Notes: generated by a model not told the origin, from the sequence alone. Shown: positions 53,231 through 62,732, counted from the stretch's first letter. The stretch: DNA of 64,000 bases from Actinomycetes bacterium (GCA_025360085.1 JANYCW010000046.1:1-64000); one strand, 5' to 3'. Numbers and translations: made by a program.

Positions 53231-54022
53231 CTACATTCGTGCGCGGGCTGAGAATCTACCACCGTGTGAATGTACTTCGATGTCACTCTGAAAAACTGCA
53301 GAAATATACTCGGAGGTAATTATCTGCTCGACTGGACCTGAGGCCATAGCTACACCATTCCTGAGGAGTAAGGCATGTGTTGTTCCGATGGGGATCTCTT
53401 CAATGTGATGGGTGACTACAACAGTTGCGGGCGATGTTGAGCTTAAAGAAAATTCGGCAAGCCTTCGGAGTAAATCTTCCCGCCCTCCAACATCCAAGCC
53501 ACCTGCCGGTTCATCGAGAAGCAAGAGTTCAGGATCGGTCATCAGGGCTCGTGCAATTTGAACACGTTTTCTCTCCCCTTCACTCAGGGTTTGATACACG
53601 CGATCTCCTAGGTCGCGAACTCCAAAGGTGGTGAGTAAAGCCATCGCACGAGATTCATCCCACAAATCATAAATCTCGTTCCATCGTCCCAGAATCGCAT
53701 AAGCCGCGGTCAAGACAACGTCTCTTACTTTTTCATCCTCTGGAATTTCGTAGGCAGCGAGGGCTCCGCATAGACCAATTCTCGTTCTGAGTTCAAATAA
53801 ATCAATGTGTCCCATTACTCTATCTAGGATTTTGACCGTACCCTCCGTTGGAAAAATTCTGGTTGCTAGTAATTGCAAGAGTGTCGACTTCCCCGCCCCG
53901 TTTGGACCCAGAACTACCCATCTCTCTCCCCTATCTATTGAAAAATTGATGGGTCCAAGAATAGATTTACCGTCACGTATAATGTGAATATCCGTGAGTT
54001 CTAAAACATGAGTACTGGCCAT
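53231..54022 (-). CDS. ABC-transporter-type ATPase
   Basis: A soluble ATPase with Walker A VLGPNGAGKSTLLQ, signature TLSEGERKRVQIARAL, Walker B ELLLLDEPAGGLD and a switch His in VVVTHHIEEIP. There is no membrane partner gene nearby; members of this group (YlmA, Rv3041c) also lack one and lie next to serB2 in mycobacteria. ATG 54022 is preferred. The length is 263 residues. A TATCTT hexamer 8 bases upstream may be its -10. The substrate, if any, is unknown. Confidence 0.86.
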   Translation of the reverse strand: MASTHVLELTDIHIIRDGKSILGPINFSIDRGERWVVLGPNGAGKSTLLQLLATRIFPTEGTVKILDRVMGHIDLFELRTRIGLCGALAAYEIPEDEKVRDVVLTAAYAILGRWNEIYDLWDESRAMALLTTFGVRDLGDRVYQTLSEGERKRVQIARALMTDPELLLLDEPAGGLDVGGREDLLRRLAEFSLSSTSPATVVVTHHIEEIPIGTTHALLLRNGVAMASGPVEQIITSEYISAVFQSDIEVHSHGGRFSARARM

Positions 54023-54107
54023 AGAGCAAAAAGATACTGGGTAGTTGATAAAAGTAGGGCCATTAACGGTTTTGGCGCCAAGTGATTCGCGATAAACTCC
54101 ATTTCTC

Positions 54108-55307
54108 ATGACAAATACGCGCGAAATTGATCAATTTACGGGACTTATCTTGCTCACTGGCAACGATAAACCTGGTATCACTGAGGCTCTTTTCGCAACG
54201 CTCTCGCCTTTTTCAGTTGCAATTTTAGATATCGAGCAGGTTGTCATCAGTCATCGATTAATTTTGACGGTCTTGATTGCCCTCAATCCCGCTCACGAAA
54301 AAGCTATCGTTGCCGATTTACTCCAATGCGAGCAATCAATGGATGTCGAAATCGCAACCCTATTTTCTACGAATACTCCACAAAGCATCGCCGTGAAGAA
54401 GGGATTACTCCACGTTGTTATTTTGAGTACAAAACTGCACCCCTTAGCGTTGGCAGCTATTTCAGGTGCAATGGCTAGCGTGGGCGCCAATATCGAACGC
54501 ATTTCCCGAACTGCCTCACAACCTGTTATAGCGATAGAGTTTTTGATTTCAGGTGTTGAGCAAATCGCTGTAAGCGCCGTTCTTGCTCCAATTGCAGCTA
54601 AACATAATGTCGATATGGCAGTTCAACCAGGTGGCTTACTAAGACTGGCCAAAAAATTAGTGCAATTGGATGTGGATTCAACATTAATCCAGCAAGAGGT
54701 CATAGAGCTCCTTGCGGCAAAGGCCGGGGTAAGTCAAAAAGTCAGAGAAATTACAGATTTAGCAATGCGTGGAGAGTTGGATTTCGAGCAATCATTGAGG
54801 TCAAGAGTCAAACTACTAAAAGGTCTGCCGGAGTCTGTAATCAGCGAGGTTCAAAATGAGATTTCATTGACCCTCGGCGCCCGAACTCTTATTGATACGC
54901 TCCATCGACTCGGACACAGCGTCGCCGTTGTTTCTGGTGGCTTTATAGATGTAATCGCTCCACTTGTGGATTCGTTGAAGATTAAATATGTCAAGGCTAA
55001 TAAGTTAGAGATCATCGATGGATTCTTAACGGGTAACATTTCAGGGGAAGTCATTGATCGTGCGGCAAAAGCGGCCGCGTTGCGAGAGTTTGCCGAACTC
55101 GAAAACTTAACGATGTCACAAACTATCGCTATTGGCGACGGCGCAAATGATTTAGACATGATTGCCGCCGCCGGTCTTGGAATAGCCTTTAATGCTAAAC
55201 CTGCAGTAAAAGCCGCAGCCGATAGTTCATTGACGGCGCCGTATCTAGATTCCGTGCTCTATTTGCTAGGAATTGCCAGTGAAGATATTGAAAGCACGCG
55301 TGAATAG
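54108..55307 (+). CDS. serB: Phosphoserine phosphatase SerB with N-terminal ACT domains
   Basis: It makes serine from phosphoserine. Two ACT-like domains cover residues 1-180 (TGLILLTGNDKPGITEALFA and a second LHVVILSTKLHPLAL). The HAD phosphatase has motif I LDVDSTLIQQE, motif II VVSGGFID and motif III IGDGANDLDMIAAAG. The length of 399 residues is that of the mycobacterial SerB2. A TAAACT hexamer lies 9 bases before the ATG. ACT domains usually bind serine for feedback. Confidence 0.94.
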   Translation: MTNTREIDQFTGLILLTGNDKPGITEALFATLSPFSVAILDIEQVVISHRLILTVLIALNPAHEKAIVADLLQCEQSMDVEIATLFSTNTPQSIAVKKGLLHVVILSTKLHPLALAAISGAMASVGANIERISRTASQPVIAIEFLISGVEQIAVSAVLAPIAAKHNVDMAVQPGGLLRLAKKLVQLDVDSTLIQQEVIELLAAKAGVSQKVREITDLAMRGELDFEQSLRSRVKLLKGLPESVISEVQNEISLTLGARTLIDTLHRLGHSVAVVSGGFIDVIAPLVDSLKIKYVKANKLEIIDGFLTGNISGEVIDRAAKAAALREFAELENLTMSQTIAIGDGANDLDMIAAAGLGIAFNAKPAVKAAADSSLTAPYLDSVLYLLGIASEDIESTRE

Positions 55308-55311
55308 TGCG

Positions 55312-56157
55312 TTAGAGTCGGCAAGCATGGATATCTGTAACCAAAATTCCTCGAGCACCTACTGTCCATAGTTCATCCATGACTCGATTAGTGTCTTTGC
55401 GCAGGACCATGGCACGGACTGCAACCCAATCAATATTTTGTAATGGTGAAATTGTTGGGGATTCTAATCCTGGCGTTATTGCGCACGCCAATTCGACATC
55501 AATTTTGGGAATGTCATAATCTAGAAGTACATATCGACGAGCGGTAACAACACCTTGTAAACGTCTAATAAGAATTTCAAGATCTTCGGGTCTAGTAAAA
55601 TCCTTTCGAGAAATTACAATCGCCTCACTCGTTAAAATTGGATCTCCAAATATTTTTAATCCCGCTTGGCGTAGAGTATTTCCAGTGCTTACTACGTCAG
55701 CTATTAGATCTGCCACACCTAATCGAACACTGCTTTCAACTGCACCATCCAAACGCACTATATCGGCATGAATACTCAGATTTGTTAAATAGTTCGAAAC
55801 CAAACCTGGGTATGCGGTAGCCACTCTTTTGCCCGCGATGTCAGCTAATGACCATTCATAATCAATCGGGGCTGCGAATCTAAAAGTCGAGCCACCAAAA
55901 TCTAACGCAAGAAGTTCCTTGGCCGATGCTCCTGAATCAATAAGCAGATCACGACCCGTTATACCGGCTTCAAGTTCGCCTGAACCTACATAAATTGCAA
56001 TATCGCGTGGTCTTAGATAGTAAAATTCAACGCAATTTTCAAGATCAACTAAAATTAAATCTCGGGTGTCACTTCGCTGCTTGTAACCTGCTTCTTGCAA
56101 AATTTCGATCGACGAGTCCGCCAAGGAGCCCTTATTTGGAACTGCAATCCGTAACAT
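55312..56157 (-). CDS. hisG: ATP phosphoribosyltransferase, long form
   Basis: It catalyses the first step of histidine synthesis, ATP plus PRPP. It begins LRIAVPNKGSLADSSIEILQ, with ELEAGITGRDLLIDSG and a PRPP-binding DVVSTGNTLRQAGL. The C-terminal 75 residues are the regulatory domain of the long hexameric form, which does not need HisZ and is inhibited by histidine. The length is 281 residues. It follows hisE after 15 bases at the end of the minus-strand unit. Confidence 0.95.
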   Translation of the reverse strand: MLRIAVPNKGSLADSSIEILQEAGYKQRSDTRDLILVDLENCVEFYYLRPRDIAIYVGSGELEAGITGRDLLIDSGASAKELLALDFGGSTFRFAAPIDYEWSLADIAGKRVATAYPGLVSNYLTNLSIHADIVRLDGAVESSVRLGVADLIADVVSTGNTLRQAGLKIFGDPILTSEAIVISRKDFTRPEDLEILIRRLQGVVTARRYVLLDYDIPKIDVELACAITPGLESPTISPLQNIDWVAVRAMVLRKDTNRVMDELWTVGARGILVTDIHACRL

Positions 56158-56172
56158 AGGTAACTCGATTCT

Positions 56173-56436
56173 TTAGAGATATTTGTAGATATCGTCGGGC
56201 TTTAACCCTCGAGCCAACATCATGGTCTGTATATGGTAAATCAATTGGCTAATCTCTTGGGCTAACGCCTCATTAGATTCATATTCGCCAGCAAGCCAGA
56301 CCTCACCTGCTTCTTCTAAAATCTTCTTTCCGATGCTATGAACTCCAGCATCCACTGCGGCAACCGTGCCTGAACCCTCTGGGCGGCTCATCAGTTTTTC
56401 GACAAGCTCTAACCAGAGGGCGTCAAAGGATTTCAT
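56173..56436 (-). CDS. hisE: Phosphoribosyl-ATP pyrophosphatase
   Basis: It hydrolyses PR-ATP to PR-AMP, the second histidine step. The [18 protein letters not shown] segment with the metal-binding glutamates and [15 protein letters not shown] are typical of the MazG-like HisE fold. ATG 56436 gives the usual 87 residues; a longer open frame upstream overlaps the transporter gene and is not conserved. The hisE-hisG pair is conserved in actinobacteria. Confidence 0.94.
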   Translation of the reverse strand: MKSFDALWLELVEKLMSRPEGSGTVAAVDAGVHSIGKKILEEAGEVWLAGEYESNEALAQEISQLIYHIQTMMLARGLKPDDIYKYL

Positions 56437-56455
56437 AGCGGCAACTTTACTAGAT

Positions 56456-57139
56456 TTAGTGCGGTGCTTGTATGGGATTTCTTTCACGTTTTGAAATACG
56501 CAACCACGATAGAAAACCCCAAATGACGAAGGGAAGGTAGATCGCGTATAAAGTACCGGTGGGATAGTAACCATTCTTAAAAGCAAAGGGAACGCCGACT
56601 AAGTCAACGGCAACCCAGACTAACCAGAATTCAACATAGCCACGGCTCATTCCGTATGTGGCAAGAGCTGTACCTGTAAAGATCCAAGTATCAACTAAAA
56701 GCCACGTACCACTTTCTCCTAATGCTTTAAAGATCTGCATTGAGAGTAAGTAAAAGACAACAATCAATGGGAGAAGAATTAGCCTCTCTTTTGAACTCGT
56801 CCATCTGGGGGAAACAGCAGGCTGTGATTTACCATTGTTTCGTTGATGATGGGACCAACGAATCCAGCCATAGACGCTCACAACAATCAGTAAGAGATTT
56901 CGACTGGCCTGTCCATAGAAGTTGGCCGAGGGCTGATTCGAATAGGCGAAGACTGCACCTAGAAAAACGGTGAATAAAAGTGCATCTCCAAGGATTCCGA
57001 CGGGCCATGCCAACACTTTTCTACGGGCCCCTAAAATGGCACTCGATAAACCCAGTGTTCCCCCGATAATTTCGCGTATTGCGATTGATTTACTGCCGAA
57101 GTTGATATTTGTTTCAAATAGCCATGTAATGATATTCAT
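56456..57139 (-). CDS. ribM: PnuC-family riboflavin transporter (RibM/PnuX type)
   Basis: A 227-residue membrane protein with about seven helices of the PnuC fold: [20 protein letters not shown] and the C-terminal [19 protein letters not shown]. PnuC members carry nicotinamide riboside, riboflavin or thiamine; the FMN riboswitch in front marks this one as the riboflavin carrier RibM. In Streptomyces ribM lies inside a riboflavin gene cluster between rpe and hisE; here it stands alone. The ribosome binding site AGGAAGG can be hidden by a hairpin. Confidence 0.88.
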   Translation of the reverse strand: MNIITWLFETNINFGSKSIAIREIIGGTLGLSSAILGARRKVLAWPVGILGDALLFTVFLGAVFAYSNQPSANFYGQASRNLLLIVVSVYGWIRWSHHQRNNGKSQPAVSPRWTSSKERLILLPLIVVFYLLSMQIFKALGESGTWLLVDTWIFTGTALATYGMSRGYVEFWLVWVAVDLVGVPFAFKNGYYPTGTLYAIYLPFVIWGFLSWLRISKRERNPIQAPH

Positions 57140-57146
57140 AGTTGAT

Positions 57147-57174
57147 CCTTCCTAGGATGAAAAGCTCCAGGAAG
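57147..57174 (-). promoter_or_regulatory. Ribosome-binding-site hairpin of ribM
   Basis: On the minus strand CTTCCT (57169-57174) pairs with AGGAAG inside the ribosome binding site (57147-57153), 7 bases before the ATG. It is the probable expression platform through which the riboswitch blocks translation. Confidence 0.55.
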
Positions 57175-57210
57175 CAACAAAACACCCATGCGCGAATTGC
57201 ACATGAGCAT

Positions 57211-57332
57211 TTGCTCCTTTATCCAGACTTTAACTGTCGGTTTTGGAATTTCACCAAATCAACCGACCACTGGATGTGATCGGGTCGCGGACTATACCGC
57301 CGGTTCGGAATTATCACCGACCCCCGGAACAA
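57211..57332 (-). ncRNA. FMN riboswitch
   Basis: The minus strand holds the RFN element. Conserved parts are GGGTCGGTGATAATTCCGA, CCGGCGGTATAGTCCGCGAC, the GGTTGATTTGGTGAAATTCC arm, and CCGACAG...AAAGTCTGGAT. The closing stem pairs TTGTTCC with GGAGCAA. Binding of FMN should reduce expression of ribM. It begins 7 bases after the rpe stop and ends 71 bases before the ribM start. Confidence 0.95.
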
Positions 57333-57339
57333 CGTTTGC

Positions 57340-58005
57340 CTAGTCTGTCACAGATAGTGCGCAATTGCGTAATGAACGAATCATCTCGTTTGGATCCGAT
57401 GAATTAAACACCGAACTACCTGCGACAAAGGTGTCGGCGCCAGCTTCGGCAGCTTGGGCAATGGTCTCAAGTGATATACCTCCGTCAACTTGCAGCCAAA
57501 TGGGCCGAGCACCGATTATTAGTCGTGTTTGGCGAACTTTATCCAACATTTCAAGCATAAATTTTTGTCCGCCAAAACCAGGTTCTACTGTCATAATCAA
57601 AAACATATCAACGTCATCAAGAAATCTTGCATAACTAGCTATCTGCGTTCTGGGCTTTAAAGCAAGACCCGTACGTGCACCTTCACCATGAATTGCTTTT
57701 AAAGTTGACACAATATTTTTCGTTGCTTCCGCGTGAACAGTCACACTTGTCGCACCTGCTTGGGCATACGCCGGCGCAATATCATCTACATCGGCGACCA
57801 TCAAATGTGCATCGACTCCGATTGGAGAGTTTTTGATAATCTGGCTTGCTCGCTCGAAGTCAAAGGTAAAATTCGGTACAAAAATATTATCCATAACATC
57901 TAAATGTAGAAAATCAGAAGCATCGGCAATGAGGGCAATCTCTTGTTCCAAATTCGCCAAATCGGCATTTAGAATGCTCGGCGTGATGCGGATTTCACGT
58001 GACAT
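57340..58005 (-). CDS. rpe: Ribulose-phosphate 3-epimerase
   Basis: It interconverts ribulose-5-phosphate and xylulose-5-phosphate in the pentose phosphate pathway. The barrel has ITPSILNADLANLEQEI, FLHLDVMDNIFVPNFTF (metal His and Asp) and LIMTVEPGFGGQKFM, with the phosphate loop ADTFVAGSSVF. The length is 221 residues. A -10 hexamer 6 bases before the ATG lies in the 3' end of rsmB. The rsmB-rpe order is conserved in actinobacteria. Confidence 0.96.
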   Translation of the reverse strand: MSREIRITPSILNADLANLEQEIALIADASDFLHLDVMDNIFVPNFTFDFERASQIIKNSPIGVDAHLMVADVDDIAPAYAQAGATSVTVHAEATKNIVSTLKAIHGEGARTGLALKPRTQIASYARFLDDVDMFLIMTVEPGFGGQKFMLEMLDKVRQTRLIIGARPIWLQVDGGISLETIAQAAEAGADTFVAGSSVFNSSDPNEMIRSLRNCALSVTD

Positions 58006-58011
58006 AGCAGA

Positions 58012-58017
58012 AGTTTA
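58012..58017 (-). promoter_or_regulatory. -10 element of rpe, leaderless
   Basis: On the minus strand TAAACT lies 6 bases before the rpe ATG and overlaps the rsmB stop codon. Confidence 0.45.
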
Positions 58018-59379
58018 ACTTCGCTTAACGAAAGCCGCTAGAAACATTGCATCTGTGCCATGAAGATGAGTCCAAAGGCTCATGGCTCCGTCGCGTATTC
58101 CATTATGGAGTCCAGACGGCATCTTCGATGATAAATCAATAAGTTCAAGCTCTGGATAGTTTTTTAGAATATCGGTAACTTGAACGGTTGTTTCAGCCAA
58201 ATGTGGTGAACACGTCGCATATCCGAGTACTCCCCCAGGATTTAAAACGCCAATAGCTGCGTGAATGAGTTCGCGTTGTAACTTAGTAAGTTCACGTAAA
58301 TTTTGTAATGTTCGACGCCATCGCACCTCTGGCCGCCTTCGCAATGCTCCAAGGCCCGTACAGGGCACATCAATTAAAATCGCATCAAAGCTCTCGCCCC
58401 GTTCGGCAATGTCGCGGCCATCGCCAACCCATACTCTTGCACCGTGCACCACACGTTTCACTAACTCCGCGCGAGGAGTTGAAATCTCATTTGCTGTTAC
58501 TTCGATGCCTCTCTGTGCGGCAATGGCGCACAGAAGCGCCGCTTTACCTCCGGGACCAGCACATAAATCTAGCCATTTCGTTCCGTTGGCCACTGATGCA
58601 AAAACAGTGGCGACCAACTGAGATCCCTCATCTTGGACGCCGGCTAATCGATGTCGAATTAGATCTAGACTGCCAGAATGTCCTTTCCATCGAGCTCCCA
58701 GCGTGGAAAACTGCGTTGCAGTGGCACCTACGTTAATCAAATCTGACTGCGTTGAATATCCCGGCCATGAAACCAACGTTGGCAGCGCTGCAATATTATT
58801 TATTTTTAGTGCTTCCTCTGTCTGCTTCCAATCCTTGAGTAGATCGTAATATGCAGAGACGATCCATTCAGGATGCGAATATACGATAGCCAGCCTAGAT
58901 ACTGGATCTTGCATCTGGGACAGAGGTGTAAACCACTCATCCATAGATTTTCTGGTGACGCCTCTCAAAAGAGCATTGACAAAACTGGCCTTAGATTCAC
59001 CGAGTCTTGCACGTGCCACTTCAACAGTTGCAGCAACGGCGGCATGGTCGGGTATGCGCATTTCATGCAACTGGTGTACTCCTAAGCGCGCAACATCAAT
59101 GATTCCTGGATCAACTTCTGACCAAGGGCGATCACTAATCTGAGCTAGTACCCAGTCGTGTTTTCCCAACATTCGAATAGTCCCGTAAACAAGTTCTGTA
59201 ACCAGATTGCGATCGCGCTCGGACAGCGAGCTAGATGTCAAAGCTTGCGGGAGCAGTAAGTTTGAATAACCGTTATTGCGATTGACCTCCGTTATGACAT
59301 CAAAGGCGAGAAGACGAGCTGCATCAGGTCTGGGTGATTTAAAAGAATCTCTCCGTGCTTTAGTCAAAGCGCTCTCCAC
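58015..59379 (-). CDS. rsmB: 16S rRNA (cytosine-967-C5)-methyltransferase
   Basis: An N-terminal NusB-like RNA-binding domain (residues 15-140) is followed by a SAM domain: LDLCAGPGGKAALL, ILIDVPCTGLGALRRRPE with the PC motif Cys, and GYATCSPHLAET with the second catalytic Cys. The start is taken at GTG 59379, overlapping fmt by 20 bases; the open frame continues upstream but there lies inside fmt. The encoded length is 454 residues. Confidence 0.92.
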   Translation of the reverse strand: MESALTKARRDSFKSPRPDAARLLAFDVITEVNRNNGYSNLLLPQALTSSSLSERDRNLVTELVYGTIRMLGKHDWVLAQISDRPWSEVDPGIIDVARLGVHQLHEMRIPDHAAVAATVEVARARLGESKASFVNALLRGVTRKSMDEWFTPLSQMQDPVSRLAIVYSHPEWIVSAYYDLLKDWKQTEEALKINNIAALPTLVSWPGYSTQSDLINVGATATQFSTLGARWKGHSGSLDLIRHRLAGVQDEGSQLVATVFASVANGTKWLDLCAGPGGKAALLCAIAAQRGIEVTANEISTPRAELVKRVVHGARVWVGDGRDIAERGESFDAILIDVPCTGLGALRRRPEVRWRRTLQNLRELTKLQRELIHAAIGVLNPGGVLGYATCSPHLAETTVQVTDILKNYPELELIDLSSKMPSGLHNGIRDGAMSLWTHLHGTDAMFLAAFVKRS

Positions 59380-60265
59380 CGTGCAAATGTAAACCTCGTG
59401 ACCATTCAATTCCTGACATCTCTTTGCTACCGCCAGGTAGAACTCGCAGTAATGCAATCGCCGATGAATCTGCGCAGCCAACAACAAGATTGCCATCGAT
59501 AACTGATATCTCCCCCGGTTTAAGCGAAGCTTCGAATAGCTGCGCCTGAAATATTTTGAGCACCATGCCGTTGAATTGGCTCCACGCACAAGGTTTGGGG
59601 AAAAATCCACGAATTCGGGCCAGATTAACCTCCGAGTGAAAGCTCCAATCAATCTTGGCTTCGGTCTTGGAAATTTTAGGTGCCATAGATGCCGCGCCAA
59701 CCTGTGGTCTCGGTTGGATACCTTTTTCAACTGCGACTAAAGCCTCTTCAACGACGTGGGGTCCTAGGAGCGCAAGCGCATTCATTAATTCAAGACTGCT
59801 CCACGTGGGTTCGATAACCAGATGCGCATGCGAATAAATCGCTCCAGTATCCATTCCCTTATCCAAAGCAAAAACCGTAACACCCGTGGCGCGCTCTCCC
59901 CGTTCAATTGCTCTTTGCACGGGAGCCGCTCCGCGATATGCAGGCAAAATTGAAAAATGTAGATTAAGAAATCCATGAAGTGGAACTCTAAGAATCGATT
60001 CGGGTAACAAAACACCATAGCCAATCGTTAAAACACAATCGAGATCGTCAATGTATCCGTGTAAATCTTCGGGTGAATGCGGGCGAATCAATGGGATTTT
60101 TCGATTGAGCGCCCATTGACTCACGTCAGAACTTACAAGTGGGCGACCTCGACCAGATGGTCGATCTGGTTGAGAGATAACGAGCGCGATTTCATGAGCT
60201 GATTCAAAAAGCCACTCAAGCGTCGGGAGCGCAGCTGCCGGAGTAGCGGCTACTCCGATGCGCAT
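59360..60265 (-). CDS. fmt: Methionyl-tRNA formyltransferase
   Basis: It formylates initiator Met-tRNA with 10-formyl-THF. The catalytic His and Asp motifs are LNLHFSILPAYRGAAPVQRA and KGMDTG, and the C-terminal tRNA-binding domain is present. The length of 301 residues is normal. Its start overlaps the def stop by one base. Def and Fmt act on the same pathway from opposite ends. Confidence 0.95.
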   Translation of the reverse strand: MRIGVAATPAAALPTLEWLFESAHEIALVISQPDRPSGRGRPLVSSDVSQWALNRKIPLIRPHSPEDLHGYIDDLDCVLTIGYGVLLPESILRVPLHGFLNLHFSILPAYRGAAPVQRAIERGERATGVTVFALDKGMDTGAIYSHAHLVIEPTWSSLELMNALALLGPHVVEEALVAVEKGIQPRPQVGAASMAPKISKTEAKIDWSFHSEVNLARIRGFFPKPCAWSQFNGMVLKIFQAQLFEASLKPGEISVIDGNLVVGCADSSAIALLRVLPGGSKEMSGIEWSRGLHLHGGERFD

Positions 60266-60825
60266 TAAAGTCGCCGTCCGAAAACCGCATGCGGTGATTC
60301 TTTAATCACAAGGCTATCATTGCCCTCAAACGCGGCATTAAACCACTGCGACTCTCTAATCTCTTTCATGGCTAACTTACGTTCGGCCTTTGGCAAACGA
60401 TCGATGAATAAGATTCCATCTAAATGGTCAGTCTCATGTTGCAACGCCCGTGCTAGAAATTGCGAACCATCGACTTCGATAGGCTCTCCAAACATATTAA
60501 AACCACGTGCAACTGCCCGAATCGCCCGCGGAGTTGGAAAGCTCAACTCTGGAAAGGAAAGGCATCCTTCATCATCGATTTCGATCTCATCGCTCAAAAC
60601 TAAAGTTGGATTGATTAAATGACCTAAAATATCATCCACATGCCAAACAAATGCACGCAACCCCACACCTATTTGAGGGGCTGCCAATCCAGCGCCGGGA
60701 GCTTGCAACATGGTTTCGGTGAGATCTGAAATTAGTGTTCGTAACTCTTTATCAAAATCTACAACCATAGCCGCCGGAGTGAGCAAAACTGGATCTCCAA
60801 AGTAGCGAATCTCTTGAACGGGCAT
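60265..60825 (-). CDS. def: Peptide deformylase
   Basis: It removes the formyl group from nascent proteins. All three motifs are seen: GAGLAAPQIGV, EGCLSFPE (metal Cys) and LQHETDHLDGILF (metal His pair and catalytic Glu). The length is 186 residues. It has a leaderless promoter in the 20-base gap behind priA. Confidence 0.96.
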   Translation of the reverse strand: MPVQEIRYFGDPVLLTPAAMVVDFDKELRTLISDLTETMLQAPGAGLAAPQIGVGLRAFVWHVDDILGHLINPTLVLSDEIEIDDEGCLSFPELSFPTPRAIRAVARGFNMFGEPIEVDGSQFLARALQHETDHLDGILFIDRLPKAERKLAMKEIRESQWFNAAFEGNDSLVIKESPHAVFGRRL

Positions 60826-60831
60826 TACCCA

Positions 60832-60837
60832 ATCCTA
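60832..60837 (-). promoter_or_regulatory. -10 element of the def-fmt-rsmB unit, leaderless
   Basis: On the minus strand TAGGAT lies 6 bases before the def ATG. Confidence 0.5.
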
Positions 60838-60845
60838 GCAATAAG

Positions 60846-62732
60846 TTAGAGGGAATAAGGATCAATTCTCATTTCCAGACGCTCCTTCTTGGCAATACTT
60901 CGTCTACGTTGTAACTCAGCAAAGAAGCTTTTAACCACAGTTGAATCTTTGTGGGGAAAATAGAGAACAATTTTCGAAAGACCTTTACCAATATTTGTAG
61001 GGCCATAAAATTTGGTCGTGTGTGCAAGACGGTTCTCAGCAATAGCTTTTCTTAGGCCAGTTGCAATCGAAGTGAATTCACTTTCAGTACCCACTAAAAC
61101 CGCACTTGATACGTACGGTGGAAGCGGAACTTCCAATCGTTCTGATAGTTCGCGTCTAATCATTGCACCAGGATTCCAACGAGAAATCGCAGAGACAATC
61201 GGATGAGAATCTTGAATACACAGGAGTACGAATCCATCTGGATTTAGCATTCCAGAGGTTTCGAAAAATAACTCGCGCGCACGCTCTTGTGCACGTAAAT
61301 CAGGGTGCGAAAAAAAATTTAAACCTTCCATTATGACTACAGCGGCATAACCTGTTTCAACAGTTGGAACGGCGCCAGGTGTTGCTAAAACAAGTGCTGG
61401 ACGATTTGAGACCTGGTCCTTAATAACACCTCCAAATGAAAGTATTGTTGGAAAGTTTGGGAATGCCCGTGAAATTTCCTCGCCAGCGCGATCAATTCCT
61501 CGCGCTACAATGTACTGTCGATCTCGTTGGCACCATTGACACTTCCAACCTTCATATCTTCTTGAACACAACACACAAAGTGGCGCCGCGTTTTTCGCGG
61601 TGACTACTAGACGACCACCGCAACTACACATTGCCATATTTTTACAATGCGCACATAAGAGCGCATTACCGTAGCCCTTGCGCGGCATAAGAAATAGGAC
61701 TGGACCATTCGAAAGCCCTTTTCTAATGTCATCAAAGATTCGACCTGGCAAAAGCGATCCATCTTCTGATGAAAATGCCCTCACATTTAGTCGATGGGGT
61801 TTGGTGATAAAGGTCAGCTCATTATTCTCAATCAATAGAGAGAGATCAAGGCTTGGGACACATCCAGTGAAGATAACCGTCAGATTCTCCCTTTTACGGC
61901 GAAGAATGGCGATATCTCGAACATTCCAGCCAGGGCTACGAATTTCATAATGTTGATGTGAACTTTCTTTGAAAACGAGAATCGTTCGTAAATTTTTTAC
62001 TGGTGTGAAAATCGCACCACGTGCTCCCACGACCACCCAGTCTCCCTCTCTCATTGATTGCAAGTAGTTCGCATATCGCATTGCACGAGGAATTGAACTA
62101 TCAAGTCGAAAATGCGCAACTCCGAGTTTGCTCAAAGCGGCACAAATCGCTGCAATATCACGAGTATTTGGAGCTATAACTAAAACTGAACCATGCTCGC
62201 GTTCTCGTGAAATAATTTCCGCCGCACTTGTGGCTGGACTTACAAAGGGAGCATCTGCTTGATATGCAAAACTCCGCTTCCCGTCATCGTTCATTTGGTT
62301 GAGAGAAGTTTCGGGAAAAATGTTGCGATCGACGCTGGCAACACGAGGAGGAATTGCACTTCGAAGTAATTGCCATGGGTTTGTTACCCAATGCTGGGCA
62401 ATGGATTCTATTAAAGCTAAGGACTCGACCGTTGCTATCGGATGGGCAGAGATAACTCTACTTATTGCGCTTATGCCTCCGCTAACACTCGGCTTTTCCA
62501 GACGCTCTAAAACTATTGCTTCAACTTCTCTGCCATTAAATGGAACTTGAATTCGAACCCCAGGAGCTATGAGATCCGAAAAGGATTCGGGTACGCCGTA
62601 ATCATAGGATGCGTCTAAATGCGATATCCCAGAATCCACCCATGCACGCGCATAGGGTAGGAGCTCTGCCAAACGCTCAACTGGCCTTGGAATTACCTCG
62701 GCCTTTAAGTGAAATGGGCGCGTTGAAACCAC
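60846..62732 (-). CDS. priA: Primosomal protein N' (PriA), helicase-dead actinobacterial form
   Basis: PriA restarts stalled replication forks. The N-terminal DNA-binding domain (VDSGISHLDASYDYGVP) and a cysteine-rich zinc region (CAHCKNMAMCSCGG, CVLCSRRYEGWKCQWC, eight Cys) are present. The Walker A expected near residue 165 is replaced by FVSPATSAAEII and there is no DEEH box, so ATP-driven unwinding is unlikely. This loss is known in actinobacterial PriA. The length is 628 residues. It starts at GTG 62732, 3 bases after the metK stop. Confidence 0.93.
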   Translation of the reverse strand: MVSTRPFHLKAEVIPRPVERLAELLPYARAWVDSGISHLDASYDYGVPESFSDLIAPGVRIQVPFNGREVEAIVLERLEKPSVSGGISAISRVISAHPIATVESLALIESIAQHWVTNPWQLLRSAIPPRVASVDRNIFPETSLNQMNDDGKRSFAYQADAPFVSPATSAAEIISREREHGSVLVIAPNTRDIAAICAALSKLGVAHFRLDSSIPRAMRYANYLQSMREGDWVVVGARGAIFTPVKNLRTILVFKESSHQHYEIRSPGWNVRDIAILRRKRENLTVIFTGCVPSLDLSLLIENNELTFITKPHRLNVRAFSSEDGSLLPGRIFDDIRKGLSNGPVLFLMPRKGYGNALLCAHCKNMAMCSCGGRLVVTAKNAAPLCVLCSRRYEGWKCQWCQRDRQYIVARGIDRAGEEISRAFPNFPTILSFGGVIKDQVSNRPALVLATPGAVPTVETGYAAVVIMEGLNFFSHPDLRAQERARELFFETSGMLNPDGFVLLCIQDSHPIVSAISRWNPGAMIRRELSERLEVPLPPYVSSAVLVGTESEFTSIATGLRKAIAENRLAHTTKFYGPTNIGKGLSKIVLYFPHKDSTVVKSFFAELQRRRSIAKKERLEMRIDPYSL

